Assembly (NCBI GenBank): GCA_046347945.1
Contig: JAXMFB010000013.1
Span: forward strand, 1 to 64,000
DNA length: 64,000 nucleotides
From: Zeimonas sp046347945
Lineage (GTDB): Bacteria; Pseudomonadota; Gammaproteobacteria; Burkholderiales; Burkholderiaceae_E
Reading direction: 5' to 3'
A program made the translations under genes and the position numbers. How positions within the stretch are numbered: the stretch's first letter is position 1; every line of letters starts with the position of its first letter. Of this stretch, positions 43,560 to 55,094 are shown one piece after another. The notes below the pieces were generated by a model, which was not told the DNA's origin, made no database searches, and saw nothing but the letters and a program-made list of their open reading frames with translations.

Positions 43560-45680
43560 ATGAGCAGCAACCTTCCGAAGAATTTCCCGGGTCGCCCGGC
43601 ATCGGCACCGACGCCTTCGCAGGCGCCGGCTCCCGCGCCCTCTGGTGCGCTTCCCAAGAACTTCACCCCCGAGATGGCGCGCGCCGCGGCCGCGCTGCAG
43701 GCTGGCGCAGCGACCGCCGCCGGGCCGGCCCCCTCGTCCGGCGCCCCGGCGGCAGCACAGTCGCCAGCGCAGGCGGGGGCTCGGGCCGCGGCGCCCGGGG
43801 GCCCCGAGGTGACGCGCGGCGAGATCGCCGACCACTTCGCGCAGCGGATCGTGCGCATGGTCGACGCGCACCGCGGCGATTCGTCGCGCTCCAGGCTCTA
43901 CGCGATCGAGTTCCCGTTCACCGACTTCGAGTTCGACGTCGCCTACGCGCTGGCGGGCCGTCTGGGCGCGACGCTGTCGGCGAGCGACGCGGCCGTCGAC
44001 GATGACGAGCCGTCCCGCCCGCTGGTGATGCTCGACCGCGTGCTCGGCAACCCGCAGCAGTTCGAGCGCATCGTCCGGCACATCAACCACGGGCAGGACG
44101 TGCAACTGTTGTGCACCCGGGCGTGGCAGTTGCCGCAGTCGGTGGCCGATCTCGTCGACGCAACCCTGTCGGTGCCGCGATTCGATGCGCCGCGTTTCGC
44201 CGCGGCATGCGTCGACTTCTACGAACTGGGGGCGCCGCCCGCGCTCGGCACCGATGCGGACTGGGTGCCCAACGTCGTGCCGCGCGATTTCCTGCTGAAC
44301 AGCCAGGTCGCGCGCAGCGACGTCGTCTCGGCGGTGCACCAGTCGGTCGAACGGCGGCTGCGTCGCTACGCGACCGACGATGCACTGGACCTCGCCGACC
44401 TCGCCGGGATGGACGAGGCCCACGACTGGGCGCGCGCACTGATCGACGAGGTGGCGCTGGCGCGCTCGGGAGCGATCTCCTGGGACGACGTGGGTGGCCG
44501 GGTCATCCTCCTCGGCGCGCGCGGCGTCGGCAAGACGACGCTCGCGCGCGCGATCGCGAAGGCCGCCCACCTGCGCTACGTGGAGGCCTCGGCGAGCGAC
44601 TGGGCGCCGCCGGAGAACGAGCCGCAACTCGGCTGGCTGCGCATGAACGCCGCCTTCCAGGAGGCAATGGCCGCGGCACCGGCGCTCTTCTTCGTCGACG
44701 ACGTCGACGCCTTCTCGATCGCGCCCTGGGCCGCGATGCTGCCGGCCTTCCTCGAGCAGCTCAAGGGGCTGTCCGCCGACGATCGCGTCGTGCTGATCGC
44801 GGGGGCGCAGTCGGCCGAGCACGTGCGCCTCGAGTTGCACCGGCGGGGCGCGCTCGAGACCACGCTCACGATGCCTGCGCCCAATTCGCAGGCGCTCGCC
44901 AAGATGTATTCGGTGCTGCTCAGGGGAAGCGGCAGCACGCTTGCGCAGGCCGACCTGGAGCACATCGGACTGCTCTCGCTGGGCATGACCGGCCACGAAG
45001 TCGAGTTGATCGTGCGCCGGGCGCTGCGGCGCGCGCGCAAGGACGACGGCCGCAAGGTGTCGAAGGAAGACCTCGCGCAGGCGATCATCGAGCAGCGCGT
45101 GGGGCCCGAGTCGCAGGATCGCCGCCGCCTGATGGCCGCCGACGAATTGCGCAACACCGCCTATCACGAGGCCGGTCACGCGATCCTCGAGCTGATGCGC
45201 ACGCGCGGCGCGCGCCTGCGCTACGCGAGCATCATCCCGCGCGAGAACGGCAGCCTGGGGTTCGTCCTGCCCGGCGTCGATGAGTCGCGCAACTCGGTCA
45301 CTCGCAACGACATCGTCGAAATGGTGCGCGTGGCGCTCGCCGGGCGTGCGGCCGAGGAGGTGTTCTCGGGCCCCGAAGGCACGACCTCCGGTTGCAGCAA
45401 CGACCTGCAGCAGGCGACCGCGTACCTGCGCTACCTGATGACGCGCAGCGGCTTCCACGGGCTGCTCTCGCTCGATCGCAACTTCGAGGATTCGCCCGAG
45501 TTGCGCGAGCGCGCCGAATCGATGCTGCAGGCCGAGTACGCGCACGTTCTCGGGCTGCTGCAGCGGCACCGTCCGCTGCTCGACAGCGTCGCGAAGCTGC
45601 TGATCGAGCGCCAGGAGGTCTCCGGCGACGAGCTCACCCGCGTCGTCGACGCATATCGCAGCAGCCACCCACTCGTCTAG
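43560..45680 (+). CDS. Soluble FtsH-like AAA zinc protease without membrane segments
   Basis: The 706-residue product resembles FtsH but lacks its N-terminal transmembrane helices. Seen: an Ala/Pro-rich disordered start (1-85) with the motif LPKNF repeated at 5-9 and 31-35, an unassigned domain (about 86-275), then an FtsH-like linker LADLAGMDEAHDW. The AAA module has Walker A GARGVGKTT (319-327) and Walker B FFVDDVD (377-383; the usual catalytic Glu after the Asp is Asp381). The second region of homology is degenerate. A C-terminal protease domain has HEAGH (536-540) and the third zinc ligand Asp615 in GCSNDLQQAT. Protease residues look intact. A YbjN-like gene follows 15 bases later. Confidence 0.85.
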   Translation: MSSNLPKNFPGRPASAPTPSQAPAPAPSGALPKNFTPEMARAAAALQAGAATAAGPAPSSGAPAAAQSPAQAGARAAAPGGPEVTRGEIADHFAQRIVRMVDAHRGDSSRSRLYAIEFPFTDFEFDVAYALAGRLGATLSASDAAVDDDEPSRPLVMLDRVLGNPQQFERIVRHINHGQDVQLLCTRAWQLPQSVADLVDATLSVPRFDAPRFAAACVDFYELGAPPALGTDADWVPNVVPRDFLLNSQVARSDVVSAVHQSVERRLRRYATDDALDLADLAGMDEAHDWARALIDEVALARSGAISWDDVGGRVILLGARGVGKTTLARAIAKAAHLRYVEASASDWAPPENEPQLGWLRMNAAFQEAMAAAPALFFVDDVDAFSIAPWAAMLPAFLEQLKGLSADDRVVLIAGAQSAEHVRLELHRRGALETTLTMPAPNSQALAKMYSVLLRGSGSTLAQADLEHIGLLSLGMTGHEVELIVRRALRRARKDDGRKVSKEDLAQAIIEQRVGPESQDRRRLMAADELRNTAYHEAGHAILELMRTRGARLRYASIIPRENGSLGFVLPGVDESRNSVTRNDIVEMVRVALAGRAAEEVFSGPEGTTSGCSNDLQQATAYLRYLMTRSGFHGLLSLDRNFEDSPELRERAESMLQAEYAHVLGLLQRHRPLLDSVAKLLIERQEVSGDELTRVVDAYRSSHPLV

Positions 45681-45695
45681 GACGGAGGCATCGCC

Positions 45696-46139
45696 ATGGA
45701 ATTCCGCAACGAGATGCAGAAGAACGTCTACGTCATGGTGGCCAGCTGGTTCGAGCCCGACCTGCAGGGCGGCGCGATCGAGCGCGACGCCGAGCGGCCC
45801 AGCTTCGTCATGCGCAACGGCAGCACCGCGATGACGATCTCGGTCATGCCCTACGGCGACGACGAGGCGGTGATCAACGTCTGCGGCTGGGTGGTCAAGG
45901 GTGCGAAGGTCTCGCCCGAACTCATGCAGTTCCTGCTGAACACCAATCGCGACCTCTACTTCGGCGCGTTCGGCCTCGACACGAAGAACGACTTCGTCAC
46001 CTTCGAGCACTCGATCATCGGGTCGACCTGCGACAAGAAGGAGCTGTACACGTCGATGCAGGCGGTCATCAGCACGGCCGACAAGTACGACGACGCGATC
46101 GTCGAGAAATTCGGCGGCGCGCGGATGCGCGCCGGCTAG
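45696..46139 (+). CDS. YbjN / CesT-chaperone-like small protein
   Basis: The 147-residue product has the alternating strand-helix layout of the YbjN/type III secretion chaperone fold: RNEMQKNVYVMVASWFE, then AMTISVMPYGDDEAVINVCG, and SPELMQFLLNTNRDLYFGAF leading to FVTFEHSIIG, and a C-terminal helix KELYTSMQAVISTADKYDD. GACGGAGG precedes the ATG (spacing about 8). It follows the FtsH-like protease gene by 15 bases. Members of this fold hold substrate proteins, so it could be a substrate adaptor of the protease; that role is inference. Confidence 0.75.
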   Translation: MEFRNEMQKNVYVMVASWFEPDLQGGAIERDAERPSFVMRNGSTAMTISVMPYGDDEAVINVCGWVVKGAKVSPELMQFLLNTNRDLYFGAFGLDTKNDFVTFEHSIIGSTCDKKELYTSMQAVISTADKYDDAIVEKFGGARMRAG

Positions 46140-46489
46140 CCGCGGCCCGGCCCGCGCGGCGGGCCGCACGCCGCCGTTCACGGCGGCTTCGTGTATCATC
46201 TGGGCGATCGTCGTTGCAGGTGGCGCGAGCCGCCCGCAGCGGGCCGCAGGGGCCCCTCGCGCAGACAAGAGCCCCGTGCCTGCAGTCCGACGTGCCGGCT
46301 CGGCACCGTCCGATCCCGATGCCGTCCGACCCGATCCTGTCGATGCCGCGACTGCCGCGTTTGCGCAGAGTGGCTCGGCTCGTTTGAAGCATGTGGTCCG
46401 TGCCAGCGGGCACGGCGAATCGCCCGTTCGACCCTTTTCGCACGAACCGTGCCGATGAGCGCCAGCCAGCGCCGATACGTATCGCTCCG
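46140..46489. other. Non-coding gap of 350 bases with two hairpins
   Basis: No frame here has support. Near the left end are two adjacent hairpins: GCGGCCCG/CGGGCCGC at 46142-46167 and GCCGCCG-TTCA-CGGCGGC at 46170-46187. The second is followed by TTCGTGT rather than a T run, so it is at best a weak terminator for the protease/YbjN pair. A TATCAT hexamer at 46194-46199 has no -35 partner. Nothing else is seen. Confidence 0.55.
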
Positions 46490-47356
46490 ATGAACACGCA
46501 GGAAGCCAAGATCGTCATCGAGGCCGCGTTGCTGTGCTCGCAGCAGCCGATGAACCTCTCCGAGTTGCGCCGGCTCTTCGACGAGGAGATCGCCGCCGAC
46601 ACGATGCGTGCCCTGCTCGACGAACTGCGCCAGGACTGGCAGGGCCGCGGCGTGCAGCTGGCTGCGCTGGCCACCGGCTGGCGGTTCCAGAGCACGCCGC
46701 AGATGGCGCCCTACCTCGAGCGGCTCAGTCCCGAGAAGCCGCCGCGCTACTCGCGCGCGGCGATGGAGACGCTGGCGATCATCGCCTACCGGCAGCCGGT
46801 CACCCGCGGCGACATCGAGGAAATCCGCGGCGTCACCGTGTCCTCCCAGCTCGTGAAGACGCTCGAGGAGCGGGGCTGGGTCGAGGTCATCGGGCACAAG
46901 GACGTGCTCGGGCGGCCCGAGTTGCTCGGCACCACCCGGCAGTTTCTCGACGACCTTGGCCTGCGCTCGCTCGGCGAACTGCCGCCGCTGCTCGAGCCTG
47001 GCCAGACCCCGGGTGCGGCCGAGGCGATCGCGCAGCGGGTCATCGAGTTCGCCGGCGACGGCGCGCAGGACGCGCTGCTTCAGCCCGACGAGACGGCCGC
47101 CGCGCAGCCGGTGTCGGTCGACGCGATGGTCGACGTGGCGACCGGTCCCGAGTCCGACGCAGCAATCGATCCCGGCGCCGTCGAGTCCACCGCAGCCGAG
47201 GCCGAGTTCCTGGCCGACCGGGCCGAATCACAGGCGGCCGAGGCCGAACTTTCCGGGCAGGGCGGGCTTGCGGGCGTCGGCGAGTTGCCCGACGAGAGCG
47301 AGACGTCTACCGAGAGCGAGCTTCCGGCCACGCGCGACCAGGCTGCCGACGCCTGA
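46490..47356 (+). CDS. scpB: Segregation and condensation protein ScpB
   Basis: ScpB is a kleisin-binding winged-helix protein of the SMC-ScpAB complex. The ATG at 46490 opens MNTQEAKIVIEAALLCSQQP and gives 288 residues. The conserved core ETLAIIAYRQPVTRGDIEEI and GRPELLGTTRQFLDDLGL lies at about 85-160. The last 110 residues are an acidic Ala/Glu-rich disordered tail. No SD is obvious before the ATG. scpA is not adjacent here. rluB follows by 51 bases. Confidence 0.93.
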   Translation: MNTQEAKIVIEAALLCSQQPMNLSELRRLFDEEIAADTMRALLDELRQDWQGRGVQLAALATGWRFQSTPQMAPYLERLSPEKPPRYSRAAMETLAIIAYRQPVTRGDIEEIRGVTVSSQLVKTLEERGWVEVIGHKDVLGRPELLGTTRQFLDDLGLRSLGELPPLLEPGQTPGAAEAIAQRVIEFAGDGAQDALLQPDETAAAQPVSVDAMVDVATGPESDAAIDPGAVESTAAEAEFLADRAESQAAEAELSGQGGLAGVGELPDESETSTESELPATRDQAADA

Positions 47357-47406
47357 GCGCGCCGACGACGCCAACCTGCTACCACGAACCCGACGAGGGC
47401 CTTCAC

Positions 47407-49344
47407 TTGAACAGCGAACATCCGAGCGAGGGCCGCCAGGACGCCGCGGTGGCCGATTCCGAGCCACCGACCCCGCGCGCCGCGGCTGAACGGGCTGCGC
47501 AGCCTTCGGCGTTGCCGCAGGGCGCAGACGAGGCGGCTGCGGGGAGTGGCGGCGCCGCGAGCGGCGAGCCTGCAGACGGCCGCGAGCCGCGCACTCCCCG
47601 GAACATGTTCAATCGTCGTCGCGGCGGCAGGTCGGGTTCGCGGCGAGGTCGCGGCGACCGGCGCGACGGCAGCGAGAGACCCGAGGGCGACACGGCCGAC
47701 GCTGCCGGCACAGCGGGTGAGCGGGCCGGCCCGGGCCCGGCGCGCCAGGGCGGCGCCGAAGCTCCGGACCAGGCGACCGATGCGGCGGCGGACCGCCCGG
47801 CTGCGGATGCGGAGCCGCTGCCCGCGTACGCGAGCGGCGCTGCGATCGGCCTCGACGCCGCCGACCCGCGCAAGCGCGGGCCGCGCCGCGCGCCGACCGA
47901 GGACCAGCCGAAGTTGCACAAGGTCCTGGCCGACGCCGGCCTCGGCTCGCGGCGCGACATGGAAGAACTCATCCTGTCCGGCCGCGTGTCGGTGAACGGC
48001 CAGCCGGCGCACATCGGCCAGCGCATCGGCCCGACCGACCAGGTGCGCGTCAACGGTCGCGCGATCAGCCGACGCGCCGCGCCGGCGGCGCCGCGCGTGC
48101 TGCTCTATCACAAGCCGGCCGGCGAGATCTGCACGCGCGACGACCCGGGGCAGCGGGCCACGGTGTTCGAGCGGCTGCCCAGGCTCAAGGGCGCGCGCTG
48201 GGTCGCCGTGGGGCGCCTCGACTTCAATACCGAAGGCTTGCTGGTGTTCACGACATCGGGCGACCTTGCCAACAAGCTGATGCATCCGCGCTACGGCTGG
48301 GAGCGCGAATACGCGGTCCGCGTGCTCGGCCGCATCGGCGACGAGGCCCGTGAGTCGCTGCTGGCGGGCGTGCAACTCGAGGACGGGCCGGCGAAGTTCG
48401 CCATGCTCGAAGATCTCGGCGGCGACGGCGCCAATGCCTGGTACCGGGCGGTCATCGCCGAGGGCCGCAACCGGGAGGTGCGCCGGATGTTCGAGGCGGT
48501 GGGGCTGACCGTCAGCCGGCTCGTGCGCCTGCGCTTCGGTCCGCTGGCGCTGCCCCGCGGACTCGCCCGCGGCCGCTGGATCGAACTCGGCGAGGCCGAG
48601 GTCCAGGCGCTGGCGCAGGCGATCCGGCGCGCGGGGCCTGCCGGAGCCGAGGCCGCAACCGAGGGCGGGCGGCGTCCGGGCGAGGCCGGCGACCAGCGCG
48701 AGGCCGACGACGATCGTCCGGCGCGCGGACCGATGCGCGAGGCGTCGAACGCGGCGTTCGAGGACACGCGCGAGGCGGGCGACGAGCAGTGGGACGACGA
48801 AGACCCGGCCGACTCGATCGGCAATCGGGCCTTGCCCGTCGCTGCCGAGGCGGCCCACGATCCGATGGACGACGACGAGTGGCAGCCGCGCTCGGCCAAC
48901 GCGCACCTCGAAGGCATCACGCGAGCGGTGCGCAAGGGCGACGGCGCGCAACCAGGCGGAGCGAAGCGCGGCGGCTTCGGCACGGCGCGCGGCCGCGCGC
49001 CCGGCGGCGCCACTTTCACCGGGCCGATGGACACCGGCAGGCCGGGGGGCATCACCGGTGGTTTCGGGGGCTTCGGACCCTCCGGCCAGCCGGGCGGTCG
49101 CGGCGGGCGTGGCGGCCGCGGCGGTCCCGGCGGGCAGGGCAAGCGAGTGCAAGGCCAGGGGCAAGGGCCGGGGTCGCGCGGACCGGGGGCGGCCAGGGGC
49201 CGTCGCGCGGCGGGCAGCCGGGCAAGCCGGGCGGCGCGCGCCGCGGCGGCCGCTCGCGCGGTGGCCGCCCGGGCGGCGGCGGGCAGCGCGGCGAGGGTTG
49301 AACCCGTGCCCTGGCGGGGTTTTCGGGCTATAATGCGCAATTAA
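47407..49344 (+). CDS. rluB: 23S rRNA pseudouridine synthase RluB with extended disordered ends
   Basis: RluB modifies U2605-type positions of 23S rRNA. The most likely start is the TTG at 47407 (MNSEHPSEGR), since no ATG lies nearby in frame. A disordered Ala/Arg/Glu-rich region comes first, then an S4 domain (about 170-215: HKVLADAGLGSRRDMEELIL). The catalytic domain has RLDFNTEGLLVF near 272-283 (Asp catalytic). The Gly/Arg-rich tail seems to slip frame at the G run 49185-49189. Inserting one G restores a QGPSRGGQPGKPGGARRGGR-type tail ending with TGA at 49301; as read the frame runs to 49344. Confidence 0.9.
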   Translation: MNSEHPSEGRQDAAVADSEPPTPRAAAERAAQPSALPQGADEAAAGSGGAASGEPADGREPRTPRNMFNRRRGGRSGSRRGRGDRRDGSERPEGDTADAAGTAGERAGPGPARQGGAEAPDQATDAAADRPAADAEPLPAYASGAAIGLDAADPRKRGPRRAPTEDQPKLHKVLADAGLGSRRDMEELILSGRVSVNGQPAHIGQRIGPTDQVRVNGRAISRRAAPAAPRVLLYHKPAGEICTRDDPGQRATVFERLPRLKGARWVAVGRLDFNTEGLLVFTTSGDLANKLMHPRYGWEREYAVRVLGRIGDEARESLLAGVQLEDGPAKFAMLEDLGGDGANAWYRAVIAEGRNREVRRMFEAVGLTVSRLVRLRFGPLALPRGLARGRWIELGEAEVQALAQAIRRAGPAGAEAATEGGRRPGEAGDQREADDDRPARGPMREASNAAFEDTREAGDEQWDDEDPADSIGNRALPVAAEAAHDPMDDDEWQPRSANAHLEGITRAVRKGDGAQPGGAKRGGFGTARGRAPGGATFTGPMDTGRPGGITGGFGGFGPSGQPGGRGGRGGRGGPGGQGKRVQGQGQGPGSRGPGAARGRRAAGSRASRAARAAAAARAVAARAAAGSAARVEPVPWRGFRAIMRN

Positions 49345-49462
49345 CAAATCGCCGCTTCGGCAGGTGCGAAACGGCGTTCCGGACGACGTCATCCGGGGCG
49401 CGTGCGCATCGTGCACGGGCGGCGTGCTCGAAGAAATGGGCTCGCTGGGCCCATTTTTTTTT
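49329..49462 (+). promoter_or_regulatory. Leader of the rimP-nusA-infB operon with promoter -10 and attenuator hairpin
   Basis: TATAAT at 49329-49334 is a strong -10, with no good -35. About 100 bases later ATGGGC pairs with GCCCAT (49436-49454) around a 7-base loop and is directly followed by nine T (49454-49462). This is a typical intrinsic terminator placed 70 bases before the rimP start, in a transcript that has to continue into the operon. It is therefore more likely an attenuator than the end of rluB, whose stop is already upstream. A rimP leader RNA is a known class in other proteobacteria. Confidence 0.65.
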
Positions 49463-49531
49463 CCGGTCGCGCCGGCATGGGGTCGGCGGCGGACCGACAA
49501 GGGTCGGCAGGTGCCGGCAGGGGGTTTGCGA

Positions 49532-50137
49532 GTGTCCGCACAGATGACGTCGACGCAGGCGATCATCGAACGCACCCTCGCCGGCATGGGTTACGAGCTC
49601 GTCGATGTCGAGTACGCGCAGGACGGATTGCTGCGCGTCTACATCGATGCGCCGTCGGGCATTGCGCTCGACGATTGCGAGAAGGTCAGCCGCCAGCTGT
49701 CGCACGTGCTGGCGGTCGAGGACGTCGACTATGCGCGGCTCGAAGTGTCGTCGCCGGGGGTCGATCGGCCGCTGAAGAAGGCGGCCGATTTCGAGCGCTT
49801 CGCCGGCGCCGAGGTCAGCGTCAGGTTGCGCCGGCCGCTCGAGGGGCGTCGCAACTTCGAAGGCGTGCTCACGCTCGAGGGCGACGGGCGCTACGGCCTC
49901 GAGCTGATCGAGCGGCCGCCCGAGGCGGCCGGTGCGAAGGGCAGGAAGGCGGGATCGAAACCCGGCGCGAAGGGCGCGCCGGGCAAGGCGACGAAGGCAG
50001 GGAGCGCGACGAAGGCGCAGGCGTCGTCGCAGGCCGAGGGCGCCGGGGCCGCGGGCCGCAAGCTCGTGTTCGTGCTCGACGAGATCGAGCGGGCTCGGCT
50101 GGTGCCGAAGCTGAAGTTCCAGGAGAGGCGGAAATGA
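49532..50137 (+). CDS. rimP: Ribosome maturation factor RimP with a basic insertion
   Basis: RimP assists 30S subunit maturation. The GTG at 49532 is preferred over the ATG at 49544 because GCAGGGGG lies 7 bases before it; this gives 201 residues. The N-terminal domain (TLAGMGYELVDVEYAQDGLL) and EVSSPGVDRPLKKAADFERF near 71-90 are typical. In the C-terminal domain an Ala/Lys/Gly-rich stretch of about 45 residues (about 130-176) interrupts the SH3-like fold before KLVFVLDEIERARLVPKLKF. Its stop overlaps the nusA start by four bases. Confidence 0.93.
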   Translation: MSAQMTSTQAIIERTLAGMGYELVDVEYAQDGLLRVYIDAPSGIALDDCEKVSRQLSHVLAVEDVDYARLEVSSPGVDRPLKKAADFERFAGAEVSVRLRRPLEGRRNFEGVLTLEGDGRYGLELIERPPEAAGAKGRKAGSKPGAKGAPGKATKAGSATKAQASSQAEGAGAAGRKLVFVLDEIERARLVPKLKFQERRK

Positions 50138-51663
50138 GCCGGGAAGTGTTGTTGCTGGTCGACGCGCTGGCGCGCGAGAAGAACGTGGCGCGCGAGGTGG
50201 TCTTCGGCGCGCTCGAGAGCGCGCTGGCATCCGCGACGAAGAAGCGCTTCAAGGAAGAAGTCGACGTGCGCGTGTCGGTCGATCGCATGAGCGGCGAGTC
50301 CGAGTCGTTCCGGCGCTGGCAGGTGGTGCCCGACGGCGAACTCGAGGACCACGACGTCCAGATCATCCTGTCCGAGGCGCAGAAGCAGATCTCCGACATC
50401 CAGGTGGGCGACTTCATCGAGGAAGAGCTCGAACCGGTCGACCTCGGCCGCATCGGGGCGCAGGCCGCCAAGCAGGTCATCCTGCAGAAGATCCGTGATG
50501 CCGAGCGCGAGCAGATCATCAACGACTTCCTCGCCCGCGGCGAGTCGATCCTGTCGGGCACGATCAAGCGCATGGACCGCGAAGGCGCGATCGTCGAGTC
50601 GGGCAAGGTCGAGGCGCGCCTGCCGCGCGACCAGATGATCCCGAAGGAGAACCTTCGTGTCGGCGACCGGATCCGCGCCTACGTCGCCAAGATCAACCGC
50701 GAGGGTCGCGGCCCGCAGCTGTTCCTGTCGCGCACCGCGCCCGACTTCATCCGCCACCTGTTCGCCAACGAGGTACCCGAGATCGAGCAGGGCCTGCTCG
50801 AGATCAAGGCGGCCGCGCGCGATCCCGGCGTGCGCGCGAAGATCGCCGTACATTCCAACGACCGCCGCGTCGACCCGATCGGCACCTGCGTGGGCGTGCG
50901 CGGCTCGCGCGTGCAGGCGGTTACCGGCGAACTGGCCGGCGAGCGCGTCGACATCGTGCTGTGGTCGGAAGATCCCGCGCAGTTCGTGATCGGCGCGCTG
51001 GCGCCTGCCAACGTCTCGTCGATCGTCGTCGACGAGGACAAGCACAGCATGGACGTGGTCGTCGACGAGGACAACCTGGCGCTGGCGATCGGCACCGGCG
51101 GGCGCAACGTGCGCCTGGCATCCGAGCTCACCGGCTGGCAGATCAACATCATGAGCGCCGAGGAATCGCAGGCCAAGAGCGCGGGCGAGCGGCAGGCCGT
51201 GCGCGAGCTGTTCATGGCCAGGCTCGACGTCGACGAGGAGATCGCCGACATCCTGATCGACGAGGGATTCACCACCGTCGAGGAGGTGGCCTACGTCCCG
51301 ATCAACGAGATGCTCGAGATCCAGTCGTTCGACGAGGACACGGTCAACGAGCTGCGCAATCGGGCGCGCAATGCGCTGCTCACCGAGGCGATCGCCACCG
51401 AGGAGAAGATCGGCACGACCGCCGAGGACCTGCTGGCGCTCGAGGGCATGGATCGCGACCTCGCGGCGAAGCTGGCCGATGCGGGCGTGCACACGCGCGA
51501 CGAGCTCGCCGAGCTGGCGGTCGACGAGCTGGTCGAGGCGACCGGGATCGACGAGGAGCGCGCGAAAGACCTGATCATGAAGGCGCGCGCGCACTGGTTC
51601 GAGGCGGAACAGCCCGATGCGGCGCAATCGGCGGAGTCGGGGCAGGAGCGGGCGCAGGCATAG
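50134..51663 (+). CDS. nusA: Transcription termination/antitermination factor NusA
   Basis: NusA binds RNA polymerase and nascent RNA. The ATG at 50134 follows GGAGAGG and overlaps rimP, giving 509 residues. Seen: the N-terminal domain (MSREVLLLVDALAREKNVAR), S1 domain (about 135-200: GTIKRMDREGAIVESGKVE), two KH domains (GVRGSRVQAVTGELAGERVD near 252; AIGTGGRNVRLASELTG near 318) and two acidic C-terminal HhH-like repeats (EEIADILIDEGFTTVEEVAY and GMDRDLAAKLADAGVHTRDE). Typical long proteobacterial form. Confidence 0.97.
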   Translation: MSREVLLLVDALAREKNVAREVVFGALESALASATKKRFKEEVDVRVSVDRMSGESESFRRWQVVPDGELEDHDVQIILSEAQKQISDIQVGDFIEEELEPVDLGRIGAQAAKQVILQKIRDAEREQIINDFLARGESILSGTIKRMDREGAIVESGKVEARLPRDQMIPKENLRVGDRIRAYVAKINREGRGPQLFLSRTAPDFIRHLFANEVPEIEQGLLEIKAAARDPGVRAKIAVHSNDRRVDPIGTCVGVRGSRVQAVTGELAGERVDIVLWSEDPAQFVIGALAPANVSSIVVDEDKHSMDVVVDEDNLALAIGTGGRNVRLASELTGWQINIMSAEESQAKSAGERQAVRELFMARLDVDEEIADILIDEGFTTVEEVAYVPINEMLEIQSFDEDTVNELRNRARNALLTEAIATEEKIGTTAEDLLALEGMDRDLAAKLADAGVHTRDELAELAVDELVEATGIDEERAKDLIMKARAHWFEAEQPDAAQSAESGQERAQA

Positions 51664-51780
51664 CGGGCGGCATCCGGGAGCGAAGGGCCGCGAGGCGGCC
51701 CCGGGCGCCGCCGGGCGCGCGCACCGAGGTGCGACGCGGCGGGTGGTGCGGTTCAGCAGAGAGGTCCGGGAAGGATGAGC

Positions 51781-54624
<2,844 letters not shown>

Positions 54625-54641
54625 GGCGGGCGCCGGGCGTC

Positions 54642-55019
54642 ATGACGACACATCGACCGGGCGGCGTGAGCCGCAGCGTGCGCGTCACCGAGGCGGTGCA
54701 CCACGAGCTCGCCGAGCTGGTGCGCGCCGAGGTCAAGGACCCGCGCGTGGGCATGGTCACGATCACCGGCGTCGAGCTGACGCCCGACTATGCCTACGCG
54801 ACGGTGTACTTCAGCGTGCTGCCCGACGACGAAGCCACCGTCGCCAGCACGCTCGCCGGGCTGCGCCACGCCGCGGGCTTCCTGCGCTCGCAGCTCGGCC
54901 GCCGCGTGCGCATCCACACGACCCCCGAATTGCGTTTCGTCCACGACGTCTCGGTCGAGCGCGGCATGGCGATGTCCAAGCTGATCGACGAAGCGAACAG
55001 GCACCACGCCGACGACTGA
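54642..55019 (+). CDS. rbfA: 30S ribosome-binding factor RbfA
   Basis: RbfA is a KH-type cold-shock factor required for 16S rRNA 5'-end maturation. The 125-residue product shows SVRVTEAVHHELAELVRAEV, DPRVGMVTITGVELTPDYAY and the C-terminal HTTPELRFVHDVSVERGMAM, covering the whole family. It follows infB by 17 bases within the operon. Confidence 0.96.
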   Translation: MTTHRPGGVSRSVRVTEAVHHELAELVRAEVKDPRVGMVTITGVELTPDYAYATVYFSVLPDDEATVASTLAGLRHAAGFLRSQLGRRVRIHTTPELRFVHDVSVERGMAMSKLIDEANRHHADD

Positions 55020-55094
55020 AACACCCCGGAAAATCCCCGCCATCGGCCGGTTGGCGGCCGTCGCCGGCGCGAGCCGCTGCGATCCGCAGCTCGA

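Noticed and set aside
46170..46187. Terminator for the FtsH-like/YbjN pair
   Set aside because: The stem is good but is followed by TTCGTGT, not a T run; described only as a hairpin.
43518..46268. An open minus-strand frame of 916 codons across the FtsH-like gene and its neighbour
   Set aside because: Complement of the protease gene, which itself has all the AAA and zinc motifs.
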